This document shows positions 17,903 through 28,151 of a stretch of 64,000 nt of DNA, piece after piece. This DNA comes from Blattabacterium cuenoti. Lineage in GTDB: Bacteria; Bacteroidota; Bacteroidia; Flavobacteriales; Blattabacteriaceae. A model generated the notes under the pieces. The model was not told the origin of the DNA, made no database searches, and saw only the letters and a list, made by a program, of their open reading frames with translations. The stretch lies in NCBI RefSeq assembly GCF_014251695.1, contig NZ_CP059195.1:124001-188000 (forward strand), in the 5' to 3' direction. Both the position numbers and the translations under genes were made by a program. The first letter of the stretch is position 1. Each line of letters starts with the position of its first letter.

Positions 17903-19609
17903 TTAGAATAAAAAATATCTTTGAGAAAGAGGTAAAACATCAGAAGGATGAGATATTATTTTTTCTCCGTTTATGTAAACATTATAAGTTTTGGGATCTA
18001 CTTCCAAATTAGGGATTTCTCCATTTAATATCATGTTTTCTTTAGATAAAGAACGACATCCTCTCACTATTTTTATTTGTTTTTTGATTTTATTGTTTTC
18101 AACAAAACCATTATTGATTGCATTTATTGATACAAAAATACTGCTAAGTTTGGGTTCAAAATATCCAAACATTTTTCGATACATAAACGGTTGAGGTGTA
18201 GGGATAGTAGCATTAGGATCTCCCATTCCAGCATAGACAATCATCCCACTTTTTATAACTAACTCAGGTTTGACTCCAAAAAAAGAAGGTTTCCATAATA
18301 CTAAATCTGCCATTTTTCCGATATGAATAGATCCTACATATTCAGAAATTCCATGAGTTATAGAAGGATTTATAGTATATTTTGAAATGTATCTTTTAAC
18401 TCTAAAATTATCATTTTTTGAATGATCTTCATTAAGATATCCTCTTTGTTTTTTCATTTTATCAGCTGTTTGCCATGTTCGTTTCACTATCTCACCTATT
18501 CGACCCATAGCTTGAGAATCTGAACTAGTCATACTAATGGCTCCTATATCATGCAAAACTCCTTCTGCACTAATAGTTTCAGATCTTATACGGGATTTCG
18601 CAAAAGCAATATCTTCTGGTAAATTAGAATCTAAATGATGACAAATCATTAACATATCTAAATGTTCATCTATAGTATTACAAGTATAAGGCATAGTAGG
18701 ACTTGTTGATGAAGGTAAAATATTAGAAAATGATATAACTTTCAATAAATCAGGAGCATGTCCCCCTCCAGCTCCTTCTGTATGATAAGTGTGAATTGTT
18801 CTATTTTTGAATATTTTTAAAGTATCTTCTACATAACCTGATTCATTTAGAGAATCTGTATGTATGTTAACTTGTACATCCAATTTCTCTGCTACATTTA
18901 AGCATTGATCTATAACATGGAAAGTGCTCCCCCAATCTTCATGTATTTTTAATCCACCTGCTCCAGCCTTAATTTGTTCAATCAAAGCTTCGGGACGAGA
19001 ACTATTTCCACTTGCAAGAAAAATGAAATTAATAGGAATATGATCTGTGCTTTTTAACATTCTTTGAATGTTCCATACCCCTGAAGTACAATTTGTAGCT
19101 ATAGTTCCGGTGGCTGGGCCTGAACCCCCTCCAATAATAGTAGTTGTTCCACTTTCTAATGCTACTTCAAATAATTGTGGACATATATAATGAACATGAC
19201 TATCTACACTTCCAGCTGTTACTATAATATTTTCTGAAGATATGACTTCTGTTCCTACTCCAATATACATATTAGACGTAACTCCGTCCATAAAATATGG
19301 ATTTCCTGCTTTCCCTATGCCTACAATGATTCCATTTTTAATTCCTATATCTGCTTTTACGATTCCCCAATAATCTACAATAATAGCATTGGTTAATACT
19401 AAATCTAAAACTCCTTCATCTTTTGTAGCAAATGGATGTTGTCCCATTCCATCTCTAATAACTTTTCCTCCTCCGAAAACACATTCATCGCCATAAATAG
19501 TATAGTCTTTTTCTATTTCAATCCATAAAGAGGTATCCCCTAAACGGATTTTATCTCCTTTAGTGGGACCATACATACTTGCATAAGATTTTCTATCTAT
19601 TTTTTTCAT
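17903..19609 (-). CDS. ureC: Urease subunit alpha
   Basis: Catalytic nickel subunit that hydrolyses urea to ammonia and carbamate. It has 568 residues, full length. Intact hallmarks are the first nickel-His pair in [27 protein letters not shown], the carbamylated-Lys segment [19 protein letters not shown], the flap Cys in MLMICHHLD and [12 protein letters not shown]. It is 3 bases downstream of the gamma-beta fusion gene. The accessory genes (ureD, E, F, G) needed to load nickel are not in this window and must lie elsewhere. In a cockroach symbiont this would recycle host waste nitrogen. Confidence 0.98.
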   Translation of the reverse strand: MKKIDRKSYASMYGPTKGDKIRLGDTSLWIEIEKDYTIYGDECVFGGGKVIRDGMGQHPFATKDEGVLDLVLTNAIIVDYWGIVKADIGIKNGIIVGIGKAGNPYFMDGVTSNMYIGVGTEVISSENIIVTAGSVDSHVHYICPQLFEVALESGTTTIIGGGSGPATGTIATNCTSGVWNIQRMLKSTDHIPINFIFLASGNSSRPEALIEQIKAGAGGLKIHEDWGSTFHVIDQCLNVAEKLDVQVNIHTDSLNESGYVEDTLKIFKNRTIHTYHTEGAGGGHAPDLLKVISFSNILPSSTSPTMPYTCNTIDEHLDMLMICHHLDSNLPEDIAFAKSRIRSETISAEGVLHDIGAISMTSSDSQAMGRIGEIVKRTWQTADKMKKQRGYLNEDHSKNDNFRVKRYISKYTINPSITHGISEYVGSIHIGKMADLVLWKPSFFGVKPELVIKSGMIVYAGMGDPNATIPTPQPFMYRKMFGYFEPKLSSIFVSINAINNGFVENNKIKKQIKIVRGCRSLSKENMILNGEIPNLEVDPKTYNVYINGEKIISHPSDVLPLSQRYFLF

Positions 19610-19612
19610 ATA

Positions 19613-20242
19613 TCATATAGTTGTATTTTCTTTTCCTGAAAAGCCATAAATTTTTTTACTTCCTCCAATTTCTACTAACATAACTTCTTTTGTTTCTCCT
19701 GGTTCAAAACGAACAGATCTCCCAGAAGGGATATCCAGTCTATATCCTTTCGTTCCTTCTCTATCAAAAAGAAGAGCAGAATTTGTTTCAAAAAAATGAA
19801 AATGAGATCCTATTTGAATAGGACGAGTTCCTGTATTGGATACTATTCTTACTATACGAGATCTTCCAGGTAATAACACAATATCTTCATTTAGAAGATC
19901 ATATTGTCCTGGAATGAGATTAGAATTTGTTTTTCTATTTTTTTTGATAGGATGGTGTATGGTAACTAGTTTTGTTCCATCAGGAAAAGTTGCTTCTACT
20001 TGAACATTGTGAAGTAATTCATACACTCCATCCATAACTTGTTCATCGTTCAGAATATTTCCTGCTTCATACATGAGATCTTTTACTGTTTTTCCATCAC
20101 GAGCTCCTTCCATCACATAATGAGTGATTAAAGCTAAAGATTCTGGATAATTTAATTTTAATCCTCTTTTTAAACGTTTTTTTGCCAATTCTCCAGCCAT
20201 GTGAAGAAGAATTTTTTCCTTTTCATAAGAAGTTAAATGCAT
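19613..20242 (-). CDS. ureAB: Urease gamma-beta fusion subunit
   Basis: A 209-residue fusion. Residues 1-100 are the gamma subunit ([59 protein letters not shown]) and about 110-209 the beta subunit ([52 protein letters not shown]). The arrangement resembles Helicobacter UreA, which is also gamma plus beta, whereas most bacteria keep ureA and ureB apart. It is co-transcribed with ureC. The promoter should lie in the 278-bp gap shared with thrA. Confidence 0.97.
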   Translation of the reverse strand: MHLTSYEKEKILLHMAGELAKKRLKRGLKLNYPESLALITHYVMEGARDGKTVKDLMYEAGNILNDEQVMDGVYELLHNVQVEATFPDGTKLVTIHHPIKKNRKTNSNLIPGQYDLLNEDIVLLPGRSRIVRIVSNTGTRPIQIGSHFHFFETNSALLFDREGTKGYRLDIPSGRSVRFEPGETKEVMLVEIGGSKKIYGFSGKENTTI

Positions 20243-20462
20243 ATGCTTTCTTTAATTTAATTCATTAACATAATACAAACAAACAACAGTTATAATATAA
20301 TTAAATTATATGGGTTTAAAGTTATGAAATATTATAATAATGAAAGAGAATAGAATTGTTTTTCATCCTTATTGTAGACCCAAAATCTTTCTCTATACAA
20401 TGAAAAAACATTTAATATAAATCAAAAATAAAAAAAAAGAACCCCTCCCCATAAATTATCAT

Positions 20463-20470
20463 TATTTTTG
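20463..20470 (+). promoter_or_regulatory. Possible -7 box (TATTTTTG) for thrABC
   Basis: Matches TAnnTTTG, 50 bases before the thrA ATG. If used, transcription would begin within the hairpin at 20471-20495, placing a stem-loop at the very 5' end of the mRNA. No good -33 element is seen. Confidence 0.3.
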
Positions 20471-20495
20471 TTCCCATCTTTAATAAGAATGGGAA
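20471..20495 (+). promoter_or_regulatory. Hairpin in the thrA leader
   Basis: TTCCCAT and ATGGGAA form a perfect 7-bp stem, and CTT/AAG add three inner pairs with one bulged A and a TAAT loop. It stands out in an almost pure A/T gap because it carries a C3/G3 block. It has no T-run directly after it, so it is not a standard terminator. It could be an attenuator, an operator or an mRNA-stabilising end. Confidence 0.4.
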
Positions 20496-20520
20496 AATTG
20501 TTTTAAAAAATAATTAAAAA

Positions 20521-22968
20521 ATGCAAGTTTTAAAATTTGGAGGTAGTTCCGTAGCTCATTCTGATGCTATAAAACGTATTTGTACTTTATTAGAAAAAAA
20601 ATCAAAAGGAAGATATGCTATTGTTGTATCTGCATTAGGAAATATTACGGATCAGTTAATACAATGTGGTAAATTAGCTTCTGAAAGAAAAAATATTTAT
20701 AAAAATATATTAGAAAAAATAGAGATTCGACATCTTAATATTATAAGAGAATTGTTTCCTATAACCTATCAAAGTCATTTAATTAGCTGGATTAAAAAAA
20801 ATATAAATGATTTAGAAAGTTTATGTGATGGAATTTTTCAAGTAGAAGAACTTTCGAAACGTTCTTTAGATAAAATTATGAGTTTTGGAGAATTGAGCTC
20901 TTCTTTTCTAATTGCAGAAAAATTGAAACAATCCGGTTTAGATGCAATTTGTAAAGATAGTAGAGATTTAATTATTACAGATTCTCAATTTGGATGTGCA
21001 CAAGTAGATTTTATAACAAGTAATCATCATATTATTCAGTTTTTTCGTGAAAAAACATCAGAATATATCATTTTACCAGGATTTATAGGTTCTACATTAG
21101 AAAGCGAAACCACTACTCTTGGAAGAGGAGGATCTGATTATACTGCGGCTATCTTAGCCGCAGCTATATCTGCTAGTTTACTTGAAATATGGACGGATGT
21201 AAGTGGAATGATGACAGCAAACCCAAAAATTGTAAATCAAGCTTTTCCTATCAAAGAAATTTCTTATGAGGAGGCTATGGAATTATCACATTTTGGAGCA
21301 AAAGTCATTTATCCTCCTACGATTCAACCTGCTATGAAAAAACATATTCCGATACAAATAAAAAACACTTTCTCTCCTTTAGATCCGGGAACTTTAATTT
21401 ATATTAATAAAAATACAAATATTAGTCAACCTGTTACCGGAATATCTGGAATTCAAAATATGGCATTGCTCACCTTAGAAGGAAGTGGTATGGTAGGAAT
21501 CCCAGGATATTCCAAACGTTTATTCGAAGCGTTATCACGTGAAAAAATAAATGTTATATTTATAACTCAAAGTTCTTCAGAACATTCAATTACTACAGGA
21601 ATTCATGAAACGGATGTTATAAAAGCAAAAACTGGAATAGACAGCGAATTTTCTCAGGAAATTCATCAAAAACGTATTGATCCATTAAGAATAGAAAATG
21701 ATCTTTGCATCATCGCTGTGGTAGGAGATAATATGAAAAATCTTCATGGAACCAGTGGAAAAATGTTTTCTGCTTTAGGAAGAAACAGTATTAATGTTAG
21801 AGCTATAGCACAAGGATCTACTGAGAAAAATATATCAGCTGTTATTAAAAAAATAGATTTTAAAAAGGCATTAAATACTTTACATGAAGCTTTTTTTGAA
21901 AGACCACCAAAACAAATTAATCTTTTCATTTGTGGAGTGGGAAAAGTAGGAAGTAAATTATTGGAACAGATAGATCAACAACAAAATTACTTATTAAAAG
22001 AATTAAAACTTCAAGTTAGAGTCATTGGATTAGCTAACAGCAAGAAAATGTATTTTAATGATAATGGAATTAGTTTAAATAATTGGGAAAAATATTTGAA
22101 TCAAAAAGGTATGAATATGAATATATATTCTTTTATGGAGGAAGTATGGAAATTTAATCTTAGAAATAGTTTATTTGTTGATAATACAGCTAGTGAAGAA
22201 ATGGCAATGACCTATGATAAATTTTTAAAAAATGGAATAGGAGTTATTACTTGTAATAAGATAGCTTGTTCTTCAGATTATGATCATTATAAAAAATTAA
22301 AAACACTTTCTAGACATTTCAAAGCTCCATTTTTATTCGAAACGAATGTTGGAGCTAGTCTTCCCGTTATTAGTACACTTAACGATTTAATTAATAGTGG
22401 AGATAAAATAAATAAGATTGAAGCTGTATTATCAGGAAGTTTAAATTTTATATTCAATCATTTTGTAGGAGACAAATCTTTTTTAGAAGTAGTAAAAGAA
22501 GCTCAATTGAAAGGATATACGGAACCTGATCCTAGAATTGATTTAAGTGGATTAGATGTTATGCGAAAAATACTAATTTTAGCAAGAGAATGTGGTTCTC
22601 CATTAGAACTTAGTGATATTCATAAGAAATCTTTTCTTCCAAAAACTTGTTCAAATTCGACTTCTATAGATAATTTTTATCAAGAATTATATAGATATAG
22701 AGATTACTTTTTTAAAATCAGAAGTGAAGCGGAAAAACATAAAAAACGTTTACGTTTTATTGCACGTTATGAAAATGGGGGGGCTTTTGTTGGATTAGAA
22801 TCTATTTCACAAATTCATCCATTTTTTCAATTAGAAGGAAAAGATAATATGGTTTTATATAATACATATCGTTATGCTGAACAGCCTTTGATTATAAAAG
22901 GAGCAGGTGCTGGAGCAGAAGTGACTGCATCTGGAATTTTTTCAGATATTATTAAAGCTACTAAATAA
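20521..22968 (+). CDS. thrA: Bifunctional aspartate kinase / homoserine dehydrogenase
   Basis: Catalyses the first and third steps from aspartate to threonine. It has 815 residues. The aspartokinase domain covers about 1-290 (KFGGSSVAHSDAIKRI at 5-20; TLGRGGSDYTAAILAAA near 200-216). Two ACT regulatory domains at about 310-460 normally sense threonine. Homoserine dehydrogenase covers about 463-815, with the NAD(P) loop FICGVGKVGSKLL and the catalytic-domain segments GSLNFIFNHF and GYTEPDPRIDLSGLDVMRKI. It leads thrA-thrB-thrC; thrB follows after 5 bases. Confidence 0.97.
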   Translation: MQVLKFGGSSVAHSDAIKRICTLLEKKSKGRYAIVVSALGNITDQLIQCGKLASERKNIYKNILEKIEIRHLNIIRELFPITYQSHLISWIKKNINDLESLCDGIFQVEELSKRSLDKIMSFGELSSSFLIAEKLKQSGLDAICKDSRDLIITDSQFGCAQVDFITSNHHIIQFFREKTSEYIILPGFIGSTLESETTTLGRGGSDYTAAILAAAISASLLEIWTDVSGMMTANPKIVNQAFPIKEISYEEAMELSHFGAKVIYPPTIQPAMKKHIPIQIKNTFSPLDPGTLIYINKNTNISQPVTGISGIQNMALLTLEGSGMVGIPGYSKRLFEALSREKINVIFITQSSSEHSITTGIHETDVIKAKTGIDSEFSQEIHQKRIDPLRIENDLCIIAVVGDNMKNLHGTSGKMFSALGRNSINVRAIAQGSTEKNISAVIKKIDFKKALNTLHEAFFERPPKQINLFICGVGKVGSKLLEQIDQQQNYLLKELKLQVRVIGLANSKKMYFNDNGISLNNWEKYLNQKGMNMNIYSFMEEVWKFNLRNSLFVDNTASEEMAMTYDKFLKNGIGVITCNKIACSSDYDHYKKLKTLSRHFKAPFLFETNVGASLPVISTLNDLINSGDKINKIEAVLSGSLNFIFNHFVGDKSFLEVVKEAQLKGYTEPDPRIDLSGLDVMRKILILARECGSPLELSDIHKKSFLPKTCSNSTSIDNFYQELYRYRDYFFKIRSEAEKHKKRLRFIARYENGGAFVGLESISQIHPFFQLEGKDNMVLYNTYRYAEQPLIIKGAGAGAEVTASGIFSDIIKATK

Positions 22969-22973
22969 AAATC

Positions 22974-23927
22974 ATGAAGGGAATTAAAATATTTTCACCA
23001 GCTACTGTAGCTAATTTAGCTTGTGGATTTGATATAATTGGATTAGCTTTGGATTTTCCTAAAGATGAAATCTTTTTATATAAATCTAATAATCCAGGAA
23101 TACGTATAAATCGAATATATGGATCATCGTTACCTAATGATCAAAGAAAAAATGTGGCATTTGTAGCTTTACAATTTTTATTAAAAAAATATCAACAAAA
23201 ACAAAAATTTGATAAAGATAAAAAAATAGGATTTGAAATTGAATTAATTAAAAATATTCATCCTGGAAGCGGTATAGGTTCTAGTGCAGCTAGTGCAGCA
23301 GGTGTTGTTTTTGGAGCTAATATTCTATTAGGAAACCCTTTTAGCACTATACAATTAATACGTTTTGCAATGGAAGGGGAACGTATTGCAAGTGGAACGG
23401 CTCATGCTGATAACGTTGCTCCTGCTATTATGGGAGGGGTAACATTAGTAAGAAGTTATCAACCATTGGATATTACGAAATTACATGTTCCTAATGAATT
23501 ATGGATCAGCGTTATACACCCACAAATTGAAGTTAAAACGTCAGATGCTAGAGTAATTTTAAAACAAAAAATATTGATGACAGATGCTATTAGACAGTGG
23601 GGAAATGTAGGGGCATTAGTAGCAGGTTTATATCGAGAAGATTATGGTTTAATAAGTAGATCATTGGAAGATGTAATTGTCGAACCTATACGAGCCATGC
23701 TCATTCCAGCCTTTTATGAATTAAAAATAAAATGTAAGGAAATAGGAGCTTTGGGGGGAGGAATTTCAGGGTCAGGCCCATCTGTTTTTATGCTTAGTAA
23801 AGGAAATTATACGGCAAAAAAAGTTACGGAAGTAATGAATCAAGTGTATTATCCATTAAAAGTTGATTATAAAACTTATACTTCTCCTATTAATCAACAA
23901 GGAGTTAAGTGGAATAAAATATTATAA
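22974..23927 (+). CDS. thrB: Homoserine kinase
   Basis: A GHMP-family kinase that phosphorylates homoserine. It has 317 residues. FSPATVANLACGFDIIGLAL at 6-25 is the GHMP N-terminal motif. The ATP loop is HPGSGIGSSAASAAGV at about 98-113. The C-terminal GALGGGISGSGPSVF at about 257-271 is the third GHMP motif. It sits between thrA and thrC in one rightward operon. Confidence 0.96.
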   Translation: MKGIKIFSPATVANLACGFDIIGLALDFPKDEIFLYKSNNPGIRINRIYGSSLPNDQRKNVAFVALQFLLKKYQQKQKFDKDKKIGFEIELIKNIHPGSGIGSSAASAAGVVFGANILLGNPFSTIQLIRFAMEGERIASGTAHADNVAPAIMGGVTLVRSYQPLDITKLHVPNELWISVIHPQIEVKTSDARVILKQKILMTDAIRQWGNVGALVAGLYREDYGLISRSLEDVIVEPIRAMLIPAFYELKIKCKEIGALGGGISGSGPSVFMLSKGNYTAKKVTEVMNQVYYPLKVDYKTYTSPINQQGVKWNKIL

Positions 23928-23957
23928 AATTATAAATAATTATTATTCGTATATGTT

Positions 23958-25274
23958 ATGTTATATTACAGTTTAAAAAACTATCAAAATTTAGTTTCTT
24001 TTGAAGATGCCGTTTTAACAGGTTTATCGCCTGATGGTGGATTATATATGCCTAAATATATTCCTAAATTAGAACCTCAGTTTTTTCATAAACTCCCCTT
24101 TTTTGATATGTATGCGATTGCCATGTTTATTATAAAACCTTATATAGGAAAATATATACCAGAAAAATTTCTTGATCAAATTATTCATGATACTTTAAAT
24201 TTTTCTTTTCCATTAAAAAAAATACATGATAATATTCACGTATTAGAACTTTTTCATGGCCCCACTTTAGCTTTTAAAGATGTAGGAGCTCAGTTTATAG
24301 CAGGATGCTTAAGTTTTTTTTCTAAAAAATTAGAAAAAAATGTAACGGTTTTAGTGGCAACTTCAGGAGATACCGGAGGTGCTGTCGCTAAAGGATTCCA
24401 TAAAAAACAAGGAATAGAAGTCGTTATTTTGTATCCATATAATGGGATTAGTTCTTTACAAAAAAAACAAATCACAACATTGGGAGAGAATATTCTAGCT
24501 GTAGAAATACATGGGAGTTTCGATGATTGTCAGAATTTGGTAAAAAAAGCCTTTTTAGATAAGGAAATAAACAAAAAATATATATTAACTTCAGCTAATT
24601 CTATTAATGTAGGGAGATGGCTCCCTCAAATGTTTTATTATTTTTTAGCTTACAGACAGATAATTGTGAAAAATCTTATAGAAATAATTTTTTCAGTTCC
24701 TAGTGGAAATTTTGGAAATCTTTTCGCAGGAATGATTGCTGAAAAAATGGGATTACCTATAAAATTTTTTATTGCATCTACAAATGTTAATGATACTGTT
24801 CCTAGATTTTTAAAATCTGAAAAATATCATCCTCTTCCGGTAAAAAAAACTATATCAAATGCTATGGATATATCTAATCCAAGTAATTTTTCTAGAATAT
24901 GGCATTTATATAAAAAAAATATATTTCAATTAAGAAAAAAATTATCTTCCTATAAATTCACGGATGAAGAAACTTTGAAAAGTATAGAATTTATATGGAA
25001 AAAATATAAATACATGTTAGATCCACATGGGGCTATTGGTTATTTAGGACTTAAACAATATTTACAAGAAATTAATAATACTTCAGATCCAGCTATTTTT
25101 TTAGAAACAGCTCATCCTATTAAATTTTTAGATCATATGCCATCTTTTTTACAAAAAAAAATAGTCATTGATCAGGAACTAGAAGTATTTTTAAAAATGA
25201 AAAACATAACTAAAAAAATATCATTATCCAATGATTTTAATATTTTCAAAAGTTGGTTTTTAGAAAAAAAATAA
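23958..25274 (+). CDS. thrC: Threonine synthase
   Basis: A PLP enzyme that converts phosphohomoserine to threonine. It has 438 residues. The PLP-Lys segment is HGPTLAFKDVGAQF at about 99-112, followed by VLVATSGDTGGAVAKGF and the phosphate-binding VPSGNFGNLFAG. The start ATG at 23958 follows thrB by 30 bases. The gene converges on thyA with 8 bases between stops. Confidence 0.96.
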   Translation: MLYYSLKNYQNLVSFEDAVLTGLSPDGGLYMPKYIPKLEPQFFHKLPFFDMYAIAMFIIKPYIGKYIPEKFLDQIIHDTLNFSFPLKKIHDNIHVLELFHGPTLAFKDVGAQFIAGCLSFFSKKLEKNVTVLVATSGDTGGAVAKGFHKKQGIEVVILYPYNGISSLQKKQITTLGENILAVEIHGSFDDCQNLVKKAFLDKEINKKYILTSANSINVGRWLPQMFYYFLAYRQIIVKNLIEIIFSVPSGNFGNLFAGMIAEKMGLPIKFFIASTNVNDTVPRFLKSEKYHPLPVKKTISNAMDISNPSNFSRIWHLYKKNIFQLRKKLSSYKFTDEETLKSIEFIWKKYKYMLDPHGAIGYLGLKQYLQEINNTSDPAIFLETAHPIKFLDHMPSFLQKKIVIDQELEVFLKMKNITKKISLSNDFNIFKSWFLEKK

Positions 25275-25282
25275 AATAATTT

Positions 25283-26077
25283 TTAAATGGCTACATCTCC
25301 CTTAATATGAGGAAAAGGATTATAATTTTTTAACTCAAAGTCTTCAAAACGAAATTGAAAAATATTTTTTACAGAAGAATTAAGAACCATTTTAGGAAGT
25401 TTCCTTGGAGTTCTTTTCATTTGTAATTGAATTTGTTTAATATGATGATTATAGATATGAGCATCTCCTATAGTATGAATAAATTCTTTTTCTTTTAGAT
25501 GCAAAATTTTAGCCAACATACTTAGTAATAAAGCATAAGAGGCTATATTAAATGGTAAACCAATAAAAATATCTGCACTTCTTTGATATAAAAGTAACGA
25601 TAATTTTTTTTCATATACATAAAATTGAAATAATAAATGACAAGGAGGTAATGTCATATTTTGAATCATTCCTACATTCCAAGAAGAAACAATTAAACGT
25701 CTAGAATTAGGATTTAACTTGATTTCTTTGATAAGATTCCCAATTTGATCAATAAAACGACCATCGTAAGTTGGCCATTTTCTCCATTGAAATCCATATA
25801 TTGGACCTAACTCTCCATTCCCATCCGCCCATGGATTCCAAATATTAACTTTATTTTTATTCAAAAATTTAATATTTGTATCTCCTTTTAAAAACCATAA
25901 TAGTTCATAAATAATAGATCGTATGTTTAATTTTTTAGTTGTTAAAAGAGGAAACCCTTTTTCTAAATTAAATCTCATTTGATATCCAAATATGCTAATT
26001 GTTCCTACACCAGTACGATCTTTTTTTTTTATCCCCTTTTTTAATACGTTTTTTAATAAATTTAAATATTGTTTCAT
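25283..26077 (-). CDS. thyA: Thymidylate synthase (ThyA type)
   Basis: Methylates dUMP to dTMP with methylene-tetrahydrofolate. It has 264 residues, the normal length. [17 protein letters not shown] at about 20-36, the nucleophile Cys in [14 protein letters not shown] and the dUMP-binding [18 protein letters not shown] are intact. It works downstream of the dCMP deaminase at 17.4 kb. It is divergent from prs. Confidence 0.97.
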   Translation of the reverse strand: MKQYLNLLKNVLKKGIKKKDRTGVGTISIFGYQMRFNLEKGFPLLTTKKLNIRSIIYELLWFLKGDTNIKFLNKNKVNIWNPWADGNGELGPIYGFQWRKWPTYDGRFIDQIGNLIKEIKLNPNSRRLIVSSWNVGMIQNMTLPPCHLLFQFYVYEKKLSLLLYQRSADIFIGLPFNIASYALLLSMLAKILHLKEKEFIHTIGDAHIYNHHIKQIQLQMKRTPRKLPKMVLNSSVKNIFQFRFEDFELKNYNPFPHIKGDVAI

Positions 26078-26112
26078 GATTACAATATGAATTTATTTTT
26101 TAATTTAAAGAG

Positions 26113-26120
26113 TATTTTTG
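26113..26120 (+). promoter_or_regulatory. Possible -7 box (TATTTTTG) for prs-rplY-tadA
   Basis: Matches TAnnTTTG, 17 bases upstream of the prs ATG in the 60-bp divergent gap with thyA. No matching -33 element was found. Confidence 0.3.
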
Positions 26121-26137
26121 CATAAAAAAATATAACT

Positions 26138-27076
26138 ATGAATCAAAAGGTTCTCTTCTTTTCTACAAGGAGCGGGTTAAAATTATCAGAAAATATAGCT
26201 TATTATTATGGGGGCTTTCTTGGAAAGATACGATTTTTAGAATTTAGTGATGGAGAATATACTCCTTGTTTTGAACAATCTGTTCGTGGATCTCAAGTAT
26301 TTTTGATTGGATCAACTTTTCCTCCAGTAGATAATTTATTGGAATTATTGTTAATGTGCGACGCTGCTCATAGAGCTTCAGCTTGTAATATTACACTTGT
26401 GATTCCGTATTTTGGATGGGCTAGACAAGATCATAAAGATAAACCTAGAACTCCTATTGCAGCAAAACTCATAGCAAATTTAATAGTAGCTTCAGGAGCT
26501 ACTAGAGTTATGACCATGGATTTACATGCAGATCAAATTCAAGGATTTTTTGATATACCTGTAGATCATTTATATGCATCTAGAATATTTATTGATTATA
26601 TTAAAAAGTTAAATATAGATCAATTGACCATAGCTTCTCCAGATATGGGAGGAGCAAAAAGAGCTAGAAGTTATGCAGGTTATTTAGATACAGATGTAGT
26701 TATCTGTTATAAAGAAAGAAAAAAAGCAAATGAAATAGAATTTATGAATCTTATAGGAAATGTAAAAGAAAAGAATATTATACTTATAGATGATATGGTA
26801 GACACGGCTGGAACTTTAACAAAAGCAGCTAATTTAATAAAAAAACAAGGAGCTAAAAGTGTACGTGCAATAGCTACTCATCCTGTTTTATCAGGGAATT
26901 CATATGAAAAAATACATCAATCAGAGATTGAAGAATTGGTAGTGACAGATACAATTCCTATAAATAAAATGAAGCGAAATAATAAGATTAAAGTTTTATC
27001 TTGTGCACCACTTTTTGCGGAAGTGATGCTATCAATACATAAAGACGAGTCCATTAGTAATAAATTTATAATATGA
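26138..27076 (+). CDS. prs: Ribose-phosphate pyrophosphokinase (PRPP synthetase)
   Basis: Makes PRPP for purine, pyrimidine, histidine, tryptophan and NAD synthesis. It has 312 residues. It shows the flexible-loop signature WARQDHKDKPRTPIAAKL at about 97-114, the metal site MTMDLHADQIQGFFD at about 125-139 and the PRPP loop NIILIDDMVDTAGTLTKAA at about 211-229. It feeds PurF, OPRT and other enzymes encoded here. It overlaps rplY by 4 bases (ATGA), which suggests translational coupling. Confidence 0.97.
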   Translation: MNQKVLFFSTRSGLKLSENIAYYYGGFLGKIRFLEFSDGEYTPCFEQSVRGSQVFLIGSTFPPVDNLLELLLMCDAAHRASACNITLVIPYFGWARQDHKDKPRTPIAAKLIANLIVASGATRVMTMDLHADQIQGFFDIPVDHLYASRIFIDYIKKLNIDQLTIASPDMGGAKRARSYAGYLDTDVVICYKERKKANEIEFMNLIGNVKEKNIILIDDMVDTAGTLTKAANLIKKQGAKSVRAIATHPVLSGNSYEKIHQSEIEELVVTDTIPINKMKRNNKIKVLSCAPLFAEVMLSIHKDESISNKFII

Positions 27077-27693
27077 AATATGTTAATATATACGGTCATA
27101 AAAGAGATATTGGAAGAAAAGCAATTCATTCCATTCGACTTTCTGGAAAAATTCCATGCATTTTGTATGGAAAAAATATAAATATTCCGTTTTCTACTTC
27201 ATTAGAAAGTTTAAAAAAAATAGTATATACTACAGAAGTATATGGTATTTTTCTTAAAATAGAAGGAAATGATCAAAGTATAAACGCTATTCGAAAGGAA
27301 ATACAATTTGATCCTGTTAATGATAAAATATTACATGTAGATTTTTTAAAAATTGATAATTTTAAACCTATTATATTAGAAATTCCTGTCAAATCTTTTG
27401 GTAGATCTATTGGAGTTTCAAAAGGAGGAGAATATTATTCTTCTATTAGAAAATTAAAAGTGAAAGCCACTCCAGATAATATGCCAGAATACATTGAATT
27501 GAATATTAATTCTTTAGATATAGGAGATAGAATAACAGTTGAAGATTTATATAATGATCAATATACTATATTACATCCTTCTGATACACTAATAGCAAGT
27601 GTAAAAAATTCCAGAACAATTATTAAAGGGGGTAAAGAAAAAGAAAATCAAGAAGGGGAAGAAAAAGAATATAAAAAAGAAAAAAATAAATAA
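27073..27693 (+). CDS. rplY: 50S ribosomal protein L25 (CTC type)
   Basis: A 206-residue 5S rRNA-binding protein. The N-terminal L25 domain (about 1-90) includes KRDIGRKAIHSIRLSGKIPC and LHVDFLKI. A CTC beta domain (about 95-180) follows, then a charged Lys/Glu tail (about 185-206). The long CTC form is common outside gammaproteobacteria. prs-rplY adjacency is conserved in many bacteria. It overlaps tadA by 1 base. Confidence 0.94.
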   Translation: MKYVNIYGHKRDIGRKAIHSIRLSGKIPCILYGKNINIPFSTSLESLKKIVYTTEVYGIFLKIEGNDQSINAIRKEIQFDPVNDKILHVDFLKIDNFKPIILEIPVKSFGRSIGVSKGGEYYSSIRKLKVKATPDNMPEYIELNINSLDIGDRITVEDLYNDQYTILHPSDTLIASVKNSRTIIKGGKEKENQEGEEKEYKKEKNK

Positions 27694-28151
27694 TGTCTTT
27701 AGATTTTTATTTTATGAAAATTGCTCTAAAAGAGGCTATTATTGCTTTTCATAAAAATGAAATCCCTATAGGCGCTGCTATTACATATCAAAATATAGTG
27801 ATAGCAAAAGCTCATAATTTAACTGAAACTTTATGTAAAGTGACTGCACATGCAGAGATGTTAGTGATCAATTTAGCATCTAATTATTTAAATAATAAAT
27901 ATATAAAAAAATGTACTTTATATGTTACCTTAGAACCATGTATTATGTGTGCTGGAGCTCTTTTTTGGTCTCAAATAGGAAGAGTTGTTTGTGGAGCTTC
28001 TAATTCTTCAAAAAGAGGATTTGTATATTCTGGTATTAAATTACATCCCAAAACAGAATTTGTATCTGGAATTATGAAAAATCAATGTAAAGCTCTTATA
28101 CAAGAATTCTTTTTTTATAAAAGAAATCATAAACTTCAAAAATCTATATAA
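27693..28151 (+). CDS. tadA: tRNA-specific adenosine deaminase
   Basis: Converts the wobble adenosine of tRNA-Arg(ACG) to inosine; essential for reading CGN codons. It has 152 residues. The zinc site and catalytic Glu are AHAEMLVI at about 52-59 with EPCIMCAGAL at about 83-92. NEIPIGAAIT precedes them, as in TadA. The last 8 bases overlap the convergent dedA. Confidence 0.93.
   Translation: MSLDFYFMKIALKEAIIAFHKNEIPIGAAITYQNIVIAKAHNLTETLCKVTAHAEMLVINLASNYLNNKYIKKCTLYVTLEPCIMCAGALFWSQIGRVVCGASNSSKRGFVYSGIKLHPKTEFVSGIMKNQCKALIQEFFFYKRNHKLQKSI

Noticed and set aside
17815-18012. 65-residue ORF starting inside tRNA-Leu
   Set aside because: It reads through the tRNA and antisense to ureC; no protein similarity.
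20340-20420. 26-codon ORF before thrA as a threonine attenuator leader peptide
   Set aside because: Its translation (MKENRIVFHPYCRPKIF...) has one Thr and no Thr/Ile run, and it is not followed by paired alternative hairpins.
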